A DNA stretch of 64,000 nucleotides from NCBI GenBank assembly GCA_013399305.1, contig VXAI01000117.1, forward strand, positions 124,001-188,000, written 5' to 3'. This DNA comes from Rostratula benghalensis. Lineage: Eukaryota; Chordata; Aves; Charadriiformes; Rostratulidae. How positions within the stretch are numbered: position 1 is the stretch's first letter; the number at the start of each line of letters is the position of its first letter. Below are positions 13,001 to 26,500 of the stretch, piece by piece. The notes under the pieces were generated by a model. That model worked only from the letters and a program-made list of their open reading frames with translations. It had not been told where the DNA came from and ran no database searches. Made by a program: the position numbers and the translations under genes.

Positions 13001-15790
13001 TTCCCAAAGAAGAGAAATGAGAGGTGCTTGATGTCTTGTGGGAAGTCCCAGAAGAGGACTATATAGCATATGCAAAACAACCCAAAAAATGTTTGGCAAC
13101 AGACCTAGGGCAATCAGAAGCACATAAAAATATCTAAACAATGGCCAAATTACTGAGCTATCACCATCACTAAGCCCATGTAGAATCTGATGGAGGTATT
13201 CTGCTGATTCAGTAGTGTAGATGCTCTGGCCAGACCCCCCACTTAGATGTCTGGGCCACCTCACAGCAAGTGAGAGAAGTTATCAGACGTTGTTGATTGT
13301 CCACAGAGGAGCAGAAATGAAAACAGCTAAGCATCTGCTATTCTTCATGGCAACATTACAGCTCAGCTATGCAATTCACCTAGCTAACTTCTATGCAAAC
13401 AAAATGGTGTGCCAGCATTTCCAAGGTTATAAATCAAGGTCACAAACTGAAATGTTGTTAGAGATGCTATAAATAAAGATAAGTATATGTGGGGTGGGGG
13501 GCAAGTTAATGAAAAAGATCCCACATCTGTGGGGATTTGTGGTGTTGCTCAAACAAAGGGATGGGATTCAACAGGCACAGCAGTTCCTTGCCTGCTGTTG
13601 CCTCTGCACATAAGTTTTAAACAATATCCATAATTAATTGAGCACTCTCAATGATGTTTTCCCAAGTGCTTTTGAAAGGTCCGTTTATTTAATTTTTCCA
13701 GCTGGTAACTGCCTTATTACTGAGGACTCTATCACTCACAGGAGTTCTAGATCTTGATTGGTCCTGCACTCAGTAGATTTTAAAGTTGATTGGCAGGATA
13801 CTATACATTCAGATATGATGGTATTTTTTAAAAGTAACTATAGTCAAATCATGCCTTGGAAGATGTACATGGGATAAGTCAGTGCCCAGGTTTTGTCCCC
13901 TTTGGAGCAGCTGTGAGTAGCATGCAAGCACTGTGCTGTGCCTGCCTCCACCACCCTCTTTCGGGCCCATCTGTGCAGTAATTTGCTGCCAGCATAAAAT
14001 GGCAATTTATGGCTTTCCCTGGATGAGGTTACTGCACTGTGGAGCTGAAGCCTTGAGAAAAAGGACACATGGTGCGTCTATACTATTGTGTTTAGGGTGA
14101 GATGAGGATGTCAGAGCTGGGGCAGAGCAAATTGCTTCTAACCCCCAGGGAGGGCTCTCAGCATGGCTTGCCTAGCCACTGTGATGGATGAAGGGACCCT
14201 CACCTGAAGTCTCGGCTGTGTCACATGAACCAGCTCTGACATCTTTGTGGAGCCACAGCAGGGGAATGGAGGCCCACAGGGAATCAAGCCCTCATGTATC
14301 TTCATAGCTTCCACTATTATTTCCTGCACCTTTCAGCTGGACTTTAAGCAACCATCTTTTGAATCAGAAGTATAGGGCATGTGAAAGGCAAGGGCATCAA
14401 TGATATGTTGGAAATGGAACTGCTTTCACAAATTTAGAGTTGCTTTCATTTTTGCTGGAGCGCTGTCCCACCAACTCTGGCCTGTATTCTCAACTCTAGG
14501 CATCAGGGCACATCTGGAAGGGTATTTCTCCACAGCCGGTTCTTGTCTTTGTGCTCACGGGAGGGAGGAAGACGATGAGGGAATGCGGAGATACCCCAGA
14601 GAAGGGAAAAGCTGCCACCCGAGGAGCACAGGGCAGAGACATCCCAATGTCTCTGCAAGGAGTCAGCCTGGGTCACCCAACCTCAGCTCCTGGAGGGTCA
14701 CCCACATCTGGGGCTATGTGAGCCCAGATAACAAGGGCTGGCAGCAGTTCCTGCCCAGGAGTGGGGTGGTTGCAGAACACCAGTAAACGGGAGGCATCAA
14801 GCATAAGATTAGTTTCGATGAGAGCAAGAAATAGTCTCATTCTCCTCAGAGGTGCAACGTCTTTGTTAATAACAATGACATTTTGCTCAGCAGATTGCAC
14901 AGTTTCAGGACCTACGCTGGGATGACTGAATAAATCCAAACTTTAAATTCGAACAGTTGAAAAGAATCACGCGCCAGATACAAAGTAGGAGAGAAGGTAA
15001 CAGATGCTTTTCATGTCTTTATTCTTCTCTATGGTTCTTTCCACCAATTTCAAGGTGGTTATCACCTCCTTGAAATTCAGCAGTGCTGGAGGGCATGACT
15101 GTGCTGGGGCCAAATAATAAGATAGCATTTTAAGGGGAATGAAACAGTGGGAAGAAGCTATTCAATCTTCTGTGCTTCATGCATTTCTGCAGGCTATGGA
15201 TGTGGCTAACTCTGGTCAGAGGCATGGGAAACATATTTTAAATATGTAAAATGTAGATTCAAATAAATGCTCTTATGTGCTATGAGGTATATCATCAAGA
15301 ATTGTTTGCTGAAACTTATGGTTAGCACACCTTAGATGTAATTGTTATGGTCAGTGTTATGCTGCACTTGCAATACCATTACAATCCACTTAGCTGCCTG
15401 AGGGAAACTTGGGAAGGAATTTAACACTATCTGGATGAACACAGGAGAAGGATTTGCCCTCATAAACTGGACATTTTTTATCATTCAGGACTAAACTGCA
15501 GTGTCACTGACTTTTCTTTAATTTTGAAATGCTGCATAGCAGAAAAGTGCAAGTGTAGGGAAAACTACCTGATAGATATTGTATGCGCCTGCAAAGGGAG
15601 GCTCACTCTCTTTTTAATGAGCTAAACAATCCCATACCCATTCATAATCCCAAAACAGGATTGCACATTTAATCTAATTATGCACTAGACCCTGGAAAAC
15701 CCTGAGCACTTCCTCTTATGCTGTTTGGCTTGATCCCTCATGTAAGGCTGAAGTCTCTGAGCTCACTTCATGGCCCTGTGACACTGTGGA
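4041..15790. other. Intergenic sequence, no gene seen
   Basis: There is no supported gene. A GC-richer interval at about 4540-4880 leaves several overlapping frames open (up to 194 codons), but none shows a domain or a codon pattern I recognise. A T/C-rich tract lies at 7551-7596. Short stretches near 5190-5310 and 10655-10700 resemble ancient amniote repeats (for example cccagattttcaaaa, and cccattgatttcaatag), but too weakly to call as separate elements. Confidence 0.6.
7551..7596. repeat. Poly-T/poly-C low-complexity tract
   Basis: The tract contains two long T runs, the second of about 16 bases followed by six C, with a short C-rich break between them. Confidence 0.85.
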
Positions 15791-15945
15791 TTTGATTCAG
15801 CAGAACACTTAAGTATACACTCTGCCCAAACACTTTGAGGACTCGCATCCTTGTTTGACAACACTTTTAAGCACTTACAGAATTTTAAGCATATACTTAA
15901 GTCCCTTCAACTTCACTGAAGCAGAAGATCTACTTAAGTATTTTG
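15791..15945. mobile_element. Remnant of ancient palindromic (MITE-like) element
   Basis: The left arm gattcagcagaacacttaag and the inner repeats ttaagcacttac and ttaagcatatacttaagtcc follow a pattern I know from ancient non-autonomous elements in birds and reptiles. Those elements have ends like GATTCAGCAAAGCACTTAAGC. Arms are partly inverted and strongly diverged. The element has no coding content. Confidence 0.45.
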
Positions 15946-18506
15946 TTTAATGAAAGTGTAAGTGATTAGAATATCATAAATGCAAACCGATTTTTGTCTG
16001 GTTTGCATTGCCAGCTTCTTTTCTAAGTAGCCCAGTTTGTCAGATCTGTTTGTTTACACTCATTTTAAATGCAGAGCTGTGTGGGGGAACTCTGCAATTA
16101 AATCCTCCAATCTGTTTGTTTGCTTTTCCCTGCAGATGTGGGGGTTCCCACCTCTTTTTGGAAGTGCTGTGCAGCAAAAGTTTTAGCACAGTGCTGAAGC
16201 CAGAGCAGGGCTACAAGTCAGGTTCACTGCATGTGGCAGAAGCAGATGAGTAAGCTCCATTTCAGCCCGCTTAGGCAAGATTTGTGCATCTATTTATTTA
16301 TCTGTGCAAGCCACGTACCAGCAAATAGTCTTCATCCACTCAAATATATCCTTGAAGCTGGTAGAAAGAGCCGAAAGTTTGCAGGGACTGAGTGTTCTAA
16401 AAGCAAAGAGAAGACAACGGGGCAAACCCAGCCCAAAAGAGATGGTGTCCATCTGTCACTGAAGCCAGTGACAATTTACTGACGCCTTCAGCAGAAGCAG
16501 ATTCAGCACTGATGGAGAGGCTGGGCCCTCTCTTGCCTGTGCCATTCATATAAGCAAGGAGAAAGTTTGTTTTTCTCGGGCTATGGTGGCATGAAATAAA
16601 TGAGCTCAAGCATGACCATGTACAAATCCTCTTCTTTGCAGTCTCTTTTATAAGGCTGGGTAATTATATAGGAATTATTTCCCAGACTGACTTTTCTTAT
16701 ATGAGACAAAGACATCAGGCAAGACACAGTACAATAAAGCTGACTTTGAATGAAGAGTTATTAAGAGCTTTGGCACTCTTTTGAATGTGCAATGTCCTTA
16801 CAGGCTGGCTCCATGGGGAAAAGGTTACATGGAGACAGCAGAAGATGGTGGAGCCGTGGTGGCTTGCTCTGAATCTCAGCGTATATCATGTTCTTACAGT
16901 GCTGGCCGGTGGCTATACAGACTGACTCAGGGCTTTGTTCTTGGTGCCAACCCTACCCCAGTGCTTTCTTCTGGAAAAAAAGAAGTCATAAAATTTCAAT
17001 TGGCCTGAGTAAAACAGATAATAAAAGAAATGGAAACAGAGAAAGGCTGTTATTGCCAAGTTTTGAAGGAATTAATACAATGGCACCTGAAAAATACATG
17101 GAAGATATTTGGCTCTGTCAGAAAACAAGTTCTGTACTGCAGAACTGCTGTGTTAATTCTGTGAGAAGAGCCCAGGCTGCACAGCCTATGCGTGAAAGTA
17201 TCTCCCCCTAATCCTTCCCTTTAGTGGAGGAGTCCACCCTACTTTCTCCCTGACAAAAAGACAGCTTGATTCTTAAAGCTGTGATCCTAAAGGATGACAT
17301 GCCAGCTACTGGGAAATCTGGCAGTTGCAATGAAGTGGGAGGGATTTTGGCATTGGATCATGCCCCACCGGAGAGCAATTCCAATTCACAGCTTGGTCAG
17401 AGAGAGTTTTAAAGAGGGATCCTTTCTTAGGACATACTCAAGAGAAAAGCCATCCTGGGGGAGGTAAAGGCAAGTGGTAAAACTGTACCAGGTTCAATAA
17501 ACTATGTTGACAGAGACATTGATCTCAGCACTAAAATGAAAAGAAGATTAATCTAGCTTTGGTGATGCTAATGCACTAGGGAATCAATTAGTACAAAGGG
17601 ACTACATAAAGCCCTAAAAACTCTCACTATATCAAATTCTTGTCAGAAGGTTCTTTCACAAAAGACCAAAACACCCAGGAAACCAGCAGCTTTCAAACAG
17701 ATAGAGGTACACTGGCAGGTCAGCTGGAGGAAGAGAAATACTACATTTTCTCTTAGCTTTGAAAGGTTTTACTCTGATACAGAGCTGATCAGCAATACCA
17801 AACAACATCTGTAAGAGGAAGGACAGCTAAGCACAGGATAGGCATCAAGACCACCCAGTTGTAAAACCACCATCTACACTATCTTAAACCTGATTTAATC
17901 TCAGGCATGTCGAGTAATTTGTCTGAAACATTTACATATAGTGTTTTGTTGCCCGATGCTTCTTCCATAGTCAAAGGAGAGAGGATGATTCAGCTCATCT
18001 CTTTCTCATGTGCAGCCCCAGGTGATGGCTGAGAGCCCCATCAGTGAAGAGAGTGAAACCCTGTGAGTCAGGTCAGGGCTGGTTCCCTGTCTTATGTTCT
18101 GCACAGAGTGATAATACCTCTTGGTTCCCACTCTCCCTTTGATTTTTCTACTTGATTGTGGAGTCTCTGAGACAGGTTGTTGTTTGGTATTCCTTGACAA
18201 TATGGAACTGAAATATGTTTAGCTTTACTTCCTTATTCATATTCCTGACTAGGCATGTGTATGATTTTTAAAATATTTTTATTTACACTAGAGTCTGATT
18301 TCACTTGTGTGAATATCATCTGTGTATTTGTTACACAGCAGTGAAAAGAGGGCCTAAAACTTCAAATGATGAGGGGAAACAAACACAGATTTTTCTTCAT
18401 GCAGAAGGTATGGAAAAATACCAGCTATTTTCATGGAAATGGTGGGAGGAGGTGAGGAGAATTTCTAGAAAACCATATTTTGCATAGCGAGTTGGTTTAT
18501 ATTTCC

Positions 18507-18540
18507 TTTTTTTTTTTTTTTTTNTTTTTTTTTTTTTTTT
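18507..18540. repeat. Poly-T tract containing an ambiguous base
   Basis: There are 33 T residues with one N at 18524. The N inside a homopolymer suggests that the true run length is uncertain in the assembly. Confidence 0.9.
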
Positions 18541-21500
18541 CCTTTCAGAAAATGTTACTTTTCTGGCAGTCACATTTTCTTTTTAATAAAGAAAAAAAAA
18601 AACCCACAGAACTCCCCCAAAAACCAAGCAAACTCAAAAAGATCTCCTTAAGCTCAAAGCAGAGCATCCGTGCCTGGTGTTCAAACTCGCAGAATCTAAA
18701 TTTTCCCCTTGGCCGTTTCCACCAGTAGCCTCACCTGCCACAGGTGTTTTTAATTCCTCCTGGTAACCTGAGTAGCAGCTCCAGCACCGCACACTTTGGC
18801 CTATAAAGCCAGAACAAAAATGCAGCCTAAAATCAACTGCCCAAGTATGAGAGCAGCCTGGGCTGCGATTTCTCTGTTCCTGGGTGGTAAATTCAGATCT
18901 GTAAGATGGGGTTTTTTCTCTCTGAGACTAGAGAATCAGCATGTTTTAATACTGGCAGTGGGGTAGGAGGTAGAAGTCCTCAGGCAGTGTTTCCACAGAG
19001 GAGACGGCTGTCCTTTCCTCGACACTCTTCCAGGACAGTGGGAGAGCTGTGAGGACTGAAGACCAGCTTTCCCTTCAACGTGTCCATCCCAGCTCTGCCA
19101 CTGACCTGCTGGGGCCATGAGTCACTTGAAAGACCTAAATTTTAGAAATGCCGGACACCCGCCAAGTCTCCAGTGGGAGCTGCTGGTGCTGCTCATGCTG
19201 GCAGATCAAATGCATGAGGTCTATGGCGGTGGTCTGCTTCAGCCACCATATGCAGCCGAGGCCTTGTGGGGTCCAGCTAATCAGGATCCATGGCCCAGTG
19301 TATTCTCTCTGCTGCAGATAAAGAGAGGTTTTTTTGGTGAGATGAGGGTCCTGGGGCAAACCCCGGAAATGCCTGCTGAGCAGTGACTCAGCCCTGCCTG
19401 ACAGCAGGACACCCTGACAATGGTGGCTCATACCTACTCACTCGAGGCAGTGGCTGCGGGGAGGCCTCAGGGCCTCTTCCTTGTCCTGGCCCACCACCGG
19501 GAAAGGCCTATGGGCCTGCACTGTTGCAACCCAGGCACTCCCATTGCTGGTGGCCCTACACTCCCTGGAGCATCCTGGGATGCCCAGGACTGTCCATGAC
19601 CCTCCCGGTGGCTGTGAGTGCCCCTCAGCATTTTGCAGGGCACGTGGTGTAGCTCCGAGCAGCCAGCAGCCATCAACGCTGAGAACCTTACTTAACCTTG
19701 GTGAGGGAAACACCAGCGCTTTCCCCCTTCAGCATTTGTTTTCAGTTGCTAATCCAGGAAACACAAGTCCTTTCTATTTACTTAGAAAAGAATGAATAAT
19801 AACTATGTTTCTCCTCAGCTCCTTCCCCCTCCTCCATCCTCGTCTCGCACCAACCCTCCATGCTATTAAAATGGAAACCCCTGTGTTACAGACATGGCTG
19901 GGCTGCTAGAGCACTTAAGCAGCACCCTGTGAGCTGCAGCCATTTACTATGTGCGATTGTTTCTGCGAGACCTAATAATTCTACCATTGTTATTATAACA
20001 CTGTGCACTAATACAAATGAGCTTGTAAATAGGGGTCCAACTAAAATAAAACCATTATAATCACAGCCCAGGCTGTAAATCACAGAGCAGCGTGTTCTGC
20101 TGTGGTTTGACCGAACGCCAGGCAATAGTCAAATAATCAAACTGCAGATGTTGGGATAGCAAATCTGCTTAAATTTAAACAGTGGCAACGGTCCAAACAA
20201 CAGGGGGGGGCAGAAAAGAGTCCTTTGCATAATGTAGGAATTCCCCCCCCCCCCTTCCTTGTTAACCGGGTCTATAAAGTAACCAGACATGTTACTCGAT
20301 AATAGCACTGTTCCTCAGCAGCTTGCACACACCAGCTCCAGCTCACAGGCGTGGGAGCTGTGCAAAGCGTCTGCAGAGTGACTGATAATTAGTGCTAGCT
20401 GCCAGGCTTGCCAGGGCATCCCCCCTGCCAGCCCTATGGCCACTGACAATGGCAAGATCAAGCCCTCAAAGCCTTCCTAGGGGAGAAGCCCAAGGGTCAC
20501 CCAGTAACGTATTGTACCATGAACTTTATCAAAAGCCAATGATATGGGCTCACAAATTGACACGCTCTACTTTGTTGAGCTTCTTGCTGTGACTAGCCTT
20601 GCTCCTTCCTCCCTTTCAGTCTTGGATGACCCTATTACCACTGCTGGAGCCCAGGATACTGCTGTAACATGGATTCTTGCTCAGTGGCATTCGTGGTGGG
20701 CACTTGCCATCAAATGCCAAGCCAAGGTCTCATGTCCCTGCCCCGAAGCACTCCTGGTTGGGGCACACAGAGAGACCTGCCTACAAACGGCACTTTTCAC
20801 TGAGAGTCATTTAACTGAGCGAAGCAACTTGCAAGGGGCAGTGGGGAGACCATACTGCAAATGTGGGGCAGCTGAGAAGAGGAGCCTCACCAGGTTGTAA
20901 TGCTCTGCCAGCTGTTTCCACAGCTGTGGGAGATTCAGTGCGGTTGCTTCTCCTCCTAGCCAGAAACCAGGATCTGTGTCGGTAGTGCTCAAACACAGGC
21001 GGTGTGTTTTCATTTGGAGAATACATGAGCCTTGGCTGTTGCCCCATGACATTTGAAATGATGTTATAAGCTTCTTTAGGAAAAGTATACGGTCATTTTT
21101 TTCTCTGACAGCCCAAGGCAAAGAAGTTGGATGGGTCCTGTTGCTCACCACGTTGTCACATGTGGTCGCAGAAGGGCTGTTAAATGTGAGAACCTCCTTG
21201 ATGTAACTTTAACTTACCATGAAGGAATTTTTTATGCTATTTTTTTAAAATGTAATATTTAAGTGGCTGCTGGGCAACAAGTCATAAGAACAATCAATCA
21301 CACAAACAGATGCCATGTAAATACTTCTTTTAAGCAAGTAGCTCAAGAAATCATTGAGGGGATAAAGCAGCCCTCTCTCCAGGGGAAAATCAGCAAAATG
21401 AGCTTGCCAGCCTTGGATGAAGGCTGAACAGGACACAAACCAGTCATCCTCCTGAAGCTGCTGCTTCTCTGCAGCACTGACACAGCAGCTGTGAATATAA

Positions 21501-22185
21501 ATGTTACTTCCCTAAAACCTTGTGACTAAATTCCTCTAGCAGGACAATTTGCCCTGCCTGCTCAGGAAATATTTGCTGTTAAAATTACTTGAAGGCAACA
21601 TGAACCAAGTAGGTTCCAGCTCCAAACTGCAGGGACCCCAGGAGGGGATTTTTGTTATGAAAAGCTCATTCACTGATTTGAAATCTTTTCCTTAGAATTT
21701 GAGTAACGAACTTGCAAGAACATCCTCTTTTATCCTTTTTTTCCATTCTTGATTCTTTTTAAAGGACAGTTTATCTCCTGAAGGCAAGGAACTTTTTTGG
21801 CCTGAGTCTTCCTTCTGGAGGGAATACAATGTCAGAAGAAGGGAAATGTGCTACTGCAGGTACATATTGCAAAATTAACACCTTGGCATGTAATTCTTGC
21901 ATATCCATTATGCTGGATACAGATTTCCACAGGTTTTCCTGCTCTTTTTGTCAGGGGCACCATTTTTAAAAAGTGCTATTCTTTTCGTCTCAGACTTACA
22001 GTAAGCCCATTGCTCAGAGGAAGCCTGCAGAGAAAGCCAGGTTTCCTTTGAGGCATTCCTAAGTGTCTTGGTGAGAGGAATCATTCTGTTGTGTGAATCA
22101 ACTCTGCTTCCTCTGCTTGTCAGGAAAGCAGCAGAACTTTGTACTGCTGATATACGCCACGCCGTTCGGGATGTGGTTGATCTCC

Positions 22186-22186
<1 letters not shown>

Positions 22187-22222
<36 letters not shown>
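22187..22222. repeat. (CTG)12 trinucleotide microsatellite
   Basis: There are twelve uninterrupted CTG units, read as CAG on the minus strand. The minus-strand ORF across it would give a polyglutamine run, but nothing else in that ORF supports a gene, so the tract is treated as intergenic. Confidence 0.95.
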
Positions 22223-22230
<8 letters not shown>

Positions 22231-23329
22231 AGATCTGTTTCACAATGTGTGCAGTAACTAGATTAAAATCAATGCTGGAGGTTGTTGTGAGCATTAAGCA
22301 TTAAATAAACTCCAACATTGTCCCATAATTCCTCATGAATGATTAGATCATCCTGCTGGGAGTGCTACCATTATACATAAGGCAAATGTCACTGGGTGCC
22401 TCATAAATTTAGCATACAAGTACTAAACATATTAGGTCTGATTCACTGCTGCTTAACTTCAGTTTATTCTAGTATGAGGCAGAATAGTTATATCGGCATA
22501 AATGTGCAGTGAAACACTGCTTCCCGTCTCATTTTAAGGGATCAGCTGTTTCCACTGACTTTCCTAAGACAAGTACTAAGTAGTTTCACAGTTGCTCTAC
22601 TCCAGCTATGTTAGGTGTCAGTTGTGGTAGATCATGCAGAGGAGCCAGTCCCAGGAAAAAAATATAGCCTGGTATTTCTGGCATAGAAATTGCACCCCCT
22701 AATAGTGAAGGTAGGTCTAGACTGCAAAATATTATGTGCTCTGGAGCTGGGTTGACAAAATCAAATTAGCTGACTTAGGTTAAAAACCCCACAGATGGAA
22801 GGCAGGTTGGCTTTTGACACAGGATAGCTGTTCATATGCAAGTCTACCACGGAGCTAAAGTTGACTGGGAGCTACGCACATGATCCAAACCCCAGATTGT
22901 CTCCAATCCCCTGGTGTTTCAACCAGAGCATTCCTGTAACCCACACTGAAACTTCCCTGGAAAAAGGAAAGGTGGTTGTGACACCATTTTGGTGTGTTGC
23001 ACAGCTCCAGTTCCAAATATGGTGACCTTCCCTTGATGTTTCAGATTTTCCATTAAAAGAGTAATTTCCCTGAAAAAGAGGCTTCTTCGACCTACCATTA
23101 TTTAGTGTGGAAACAAACATCTCCTGCCTCAAAAACATTGTTGGGAAAACCTTTAAAATCATATCCATTGACAACAGTACTGATACTACAGCAGAATATG
23201 GCCCCTGAAGCTCCCTGGTCCTTGACTTTCTCACCAAAGGATTATTCCTCACCATCCCCCACCAGTGCGTGTTGTCCAAGGTATTTTTAATGAGGTGTCG
23301 ACTAATTCCCTCGGGAAACTTTTCTGCAG

Positions 23330-23570
23330 TCTGACAGGTCTCATTGTTAACATTCTATCCAGCCTAAATTTTGCTTTACCAGACTTCATCTCAAACTATT
23401 TCCCTCTTTCCTTGGTGTATTTTGCATCCTTCAAATATTTGTAGGCAGTTATCATATCCCCTTTTTAGCTGTCTGTCAGCCAAGTTAAACATAATTAGCT
23501 TTTTTAATCTTCCTCCATAAATCCAGCTTGCTTTCTTGAAATCCAGTCCCCTTCTCCTATTTGTCTTTTT
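23330..23570 (-). mobile_element. Ancient CR1-like LINE 3' fragment
   Basis: The stretch has the order of features of the CR1 3' region in reverse. It reads tttgtaggcagttatcatat, cccctttttagctgtctgtc, then a C/T-rich aatcttcctcc. The matching element reads as '...GGCTAAA...GATATGAT...' on its own strand. It is much more diverged than the copies at 30-34 kb, so an older insertion. Confidence 0.55.
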
Positions 23571-26500
23571 GGTATGATGAAGCTACATATTTTGTGGTTG
23601 TTTTTCACATGCCATCACTGATACTAGGAGGAAGAGGCATCAGAAAATCAGACAGCATATCAGGGATGGTTTCTATTCTAGGGTAATTTTTTGGTCTTTG
23701 TAGTATAAACTTAGCTTCACTGTCAAATAATTTGGGGCTTCCTTTGAATAGTTGTATCAATTAATATTTACAGAATTCAAACCCCGTGCAGTATTTTCAA
23801 AACTTATTTCTGTAAGAGATTAATTAGGAATTTGGTGCACATTTTATGGGTAGATTGTGCAACAGTAGAACACCAATAGAAGATTAATTTACCTGTCATG
23901 AAAATTTGTTGACTGATGGAAAAAAATAACATTTTTTTCAAAAACTATTCTGAAAATGCTATTCAGGACTGGGTTTTTGTTTGGAATGAGTGAAGCTAGT
24001 GCTCCAATGTCCCAGCGCTCACTCTCTGAGCATTGGCTACATGATGCCAAAACCCCATTTTTCAGATCTATATAAATGAGAGGGAAGCATTTCCCAGCAT
24101 ATGCATCCCACAGGAGTAGATGGAAGCTTAAGCAGAGAAATGTTTTGCACACCTATTGATTTTGGCCATAGGCAATATCTATTCATTCTATTTACCCATT
24201 CCATCATTATTTAGTATATAGCCAGATCTCTGGGGGGAAAGGGGCAGGGGACTAAGCATACACAGTGGACATGCACTGAGTATTCATATTCTCCAAGCAT
24301 TTTAAAATTTCTCCTAGAGATCAAACGACTTCAGGGACTTAATAACACTTTCCTTTTCAGACATGTTCCAGAGGGATACTATTGAAACGCTAAAGAAATT
24401 TGTCCATATTGAGATTTTAAAGATGAATGGCCTTCAGGATCTGGGCTGCTCAGTTCTCAAGGTGACTCTGAAAATCTCAGTTTCATATATTAGTAATAAA
24501 TGACTGAAACACTTCCTGAAGGAATGCAATTGATTCTTCATCCACTGGAATGCTTCTACCAAGGTTGGTTATTTTCTAAATGATAAACTGTAATTTAAAC
24601 AGATTCAAGTAATGTCTGGTAAACCTCTGTAACTTCTGTTTAGCAGAAAGGGCAGATTAGAAGCTAATCCTTTGTTTGGCCTTAAGCATATACTAAGAGT
24701 TCCTCCCTTTGTTGCATGGGTACAGATTTGTAGATTTTCACTTTGTCTCCCTCCCTCAAATACCACAGCTATGGCAAAAAGTGTAAAGAGGAATCCGGCG
24801 AGTCAAAATGCCCACAGGGAAAGTAGCAAATGAAACAGGAAAATCCCTGCTGCAAGAAAATCCCCTGAAGCAGGGGTAGAAGTATGCTCAAGTATAGGCC
24901 TCCTTCAATTTTAATATCTTTCCTGAGGGCAGAAGCCTTTGTTCTTCAGGCCTCTTATTTACAAATTCCCAAGTCTCCTGTAAATACAGCTGCAGAATGA
25001 GTGCGACTGCTTGAAGTTTTTGAAATTTTGGAATTTAGACAAAATGCCTTAATTACAATTTTAAGGGAAGCTGAAAAAATGTCACATTTGTTTTTTTTTG
25101 GGTTTGGGGGTTTTTTTTGTTGTTGGTTTCTTTTTTTACCCCATCAGTTTATATTGTTTTCACAGCTCTTCCTATGAGAATGTGTCTGTACCCAAAATCA
25201 CTTAGACAGCAGTTGTGCTATGCAGGTCTCCACTTTCTTTGGTTTAGCTCACAATAAGCTCATAAGGAATACAAGCATGGAAAAGTTGAGAGAAAAATCA
25301 AAGTCCAAGCAGATGAAAATTAAAAGAGACGGAGCTAGTTTTGTTATTACAACAGCTGAAAACACCCTGAATGGCAGATTTCACTCACTGACAGGAGCAA
25401 AACTCTACCTGATTTTAATTTCTTTTCCTGATGATGGTTCTTCTGCAAGATCTGCCCAAAGCCACCTCCCACTGTAATCAAAAGCCTGAACGCCAATTTG
25501 AGACATCTGGTGTGAGTAATTGTGACATCAGTTGGAGTTCCTCTCAGCTAAGGACTGTGGTATAAATGTGCATTAAAAAATGCATAGCAGTATATGTGTT
25601 ATTGTACCCCCACAAGTAGTCTGCAACCTGCAACGTGCTCCACGCAGACAATGATAAAAAAAGACGCAAGCCTGCACTTTCACTTCTCAGTTCACCTTTT
25701 TTTTTTTAATATAAAGTATATCATAACATTACTCATTTTTACAAATAGGGAGGAAGGTGGATGAGCAGCCAGGGGTAAACATTCAACAGAGTGAAATGTG
25801 TCTGGATGCAGGCAAGCTGCCCTCCCCATCTGCTTTAGCCAGCGGAGCAGGGGCCGCTGTCTCAGCAGGTTATCACAGGTCTGCGGCATCCCAGCGTGAC
25901 TCCCCGTTCTTGCTCTGCAGCAAGGCACAGCCTTTGTTCAGCCTAAGCCAGCAGCACAGACTCCCAGTACAGAAAACAACTGCTTCGTCCCCTCCAGCCT
26001 CACCTTCCTTCCTGTACTTGGCTATTGACTTTTAAAATAAATTGCCTGCCCCAGCAGAAGGTGTAAATCAGCCCTGCCTAAGGGCTAAGGTTTCATGAGA
26101 ATGAACCATGGGATATGATGTCCAGCTAAGATTCAGACTCTGCTGTTGCCTGTGCAAACCCACAAATCAAATTAGCTTGAAAAAAATGGAGGAAAACTTG
26201 TGGTCCCAGTGCCCTGGCCCTTGATGAGCAATGAGCAGCAGCAGGCCAAGTGCAAAGATAAAAAAAATTTAAAAAATTGTGTAAATGGGGTACAAAAAAG
26301 CCTCAAGGGGATCCCCAAGGTCATTCAGCTTAAGGTGTGTGTGAAGCAGAAGATATTCAGGAGGGACAATGTATCAGGTATTTGGAAGGTTTCCTGGATG
26401 TGATGACACTTTTGGAGAAAGAAGGTCAGGGCTGGTGGTAGAGGCTGCTGCTGATGTGCCTGGTGTGTGCCTCTGCTGGGACGTTGCTGCACGGCCCACG

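Larger units (their letters stand above)
15946..23329. other. Intergenic sequence, no gene seen
   Basis: No supported gene is present. It includes the poly-T run with an N (18507-18540), a GC-rich patch near 19440-19660 without a recognisable product, an AT-rich non-repetitive block at 19900-20140, a G8/C12 homopolymer pair at 20203-20254 and the (CTG)12 tract. Confidence 0.65.

Noticed and set aside
21908..22294. Minus-strand ORF with a polyglutamine run
   Set aside because: The run is only the CAG reading of the (CTG)12 microsatellite, and the flanking translation has no similarity I can identify.
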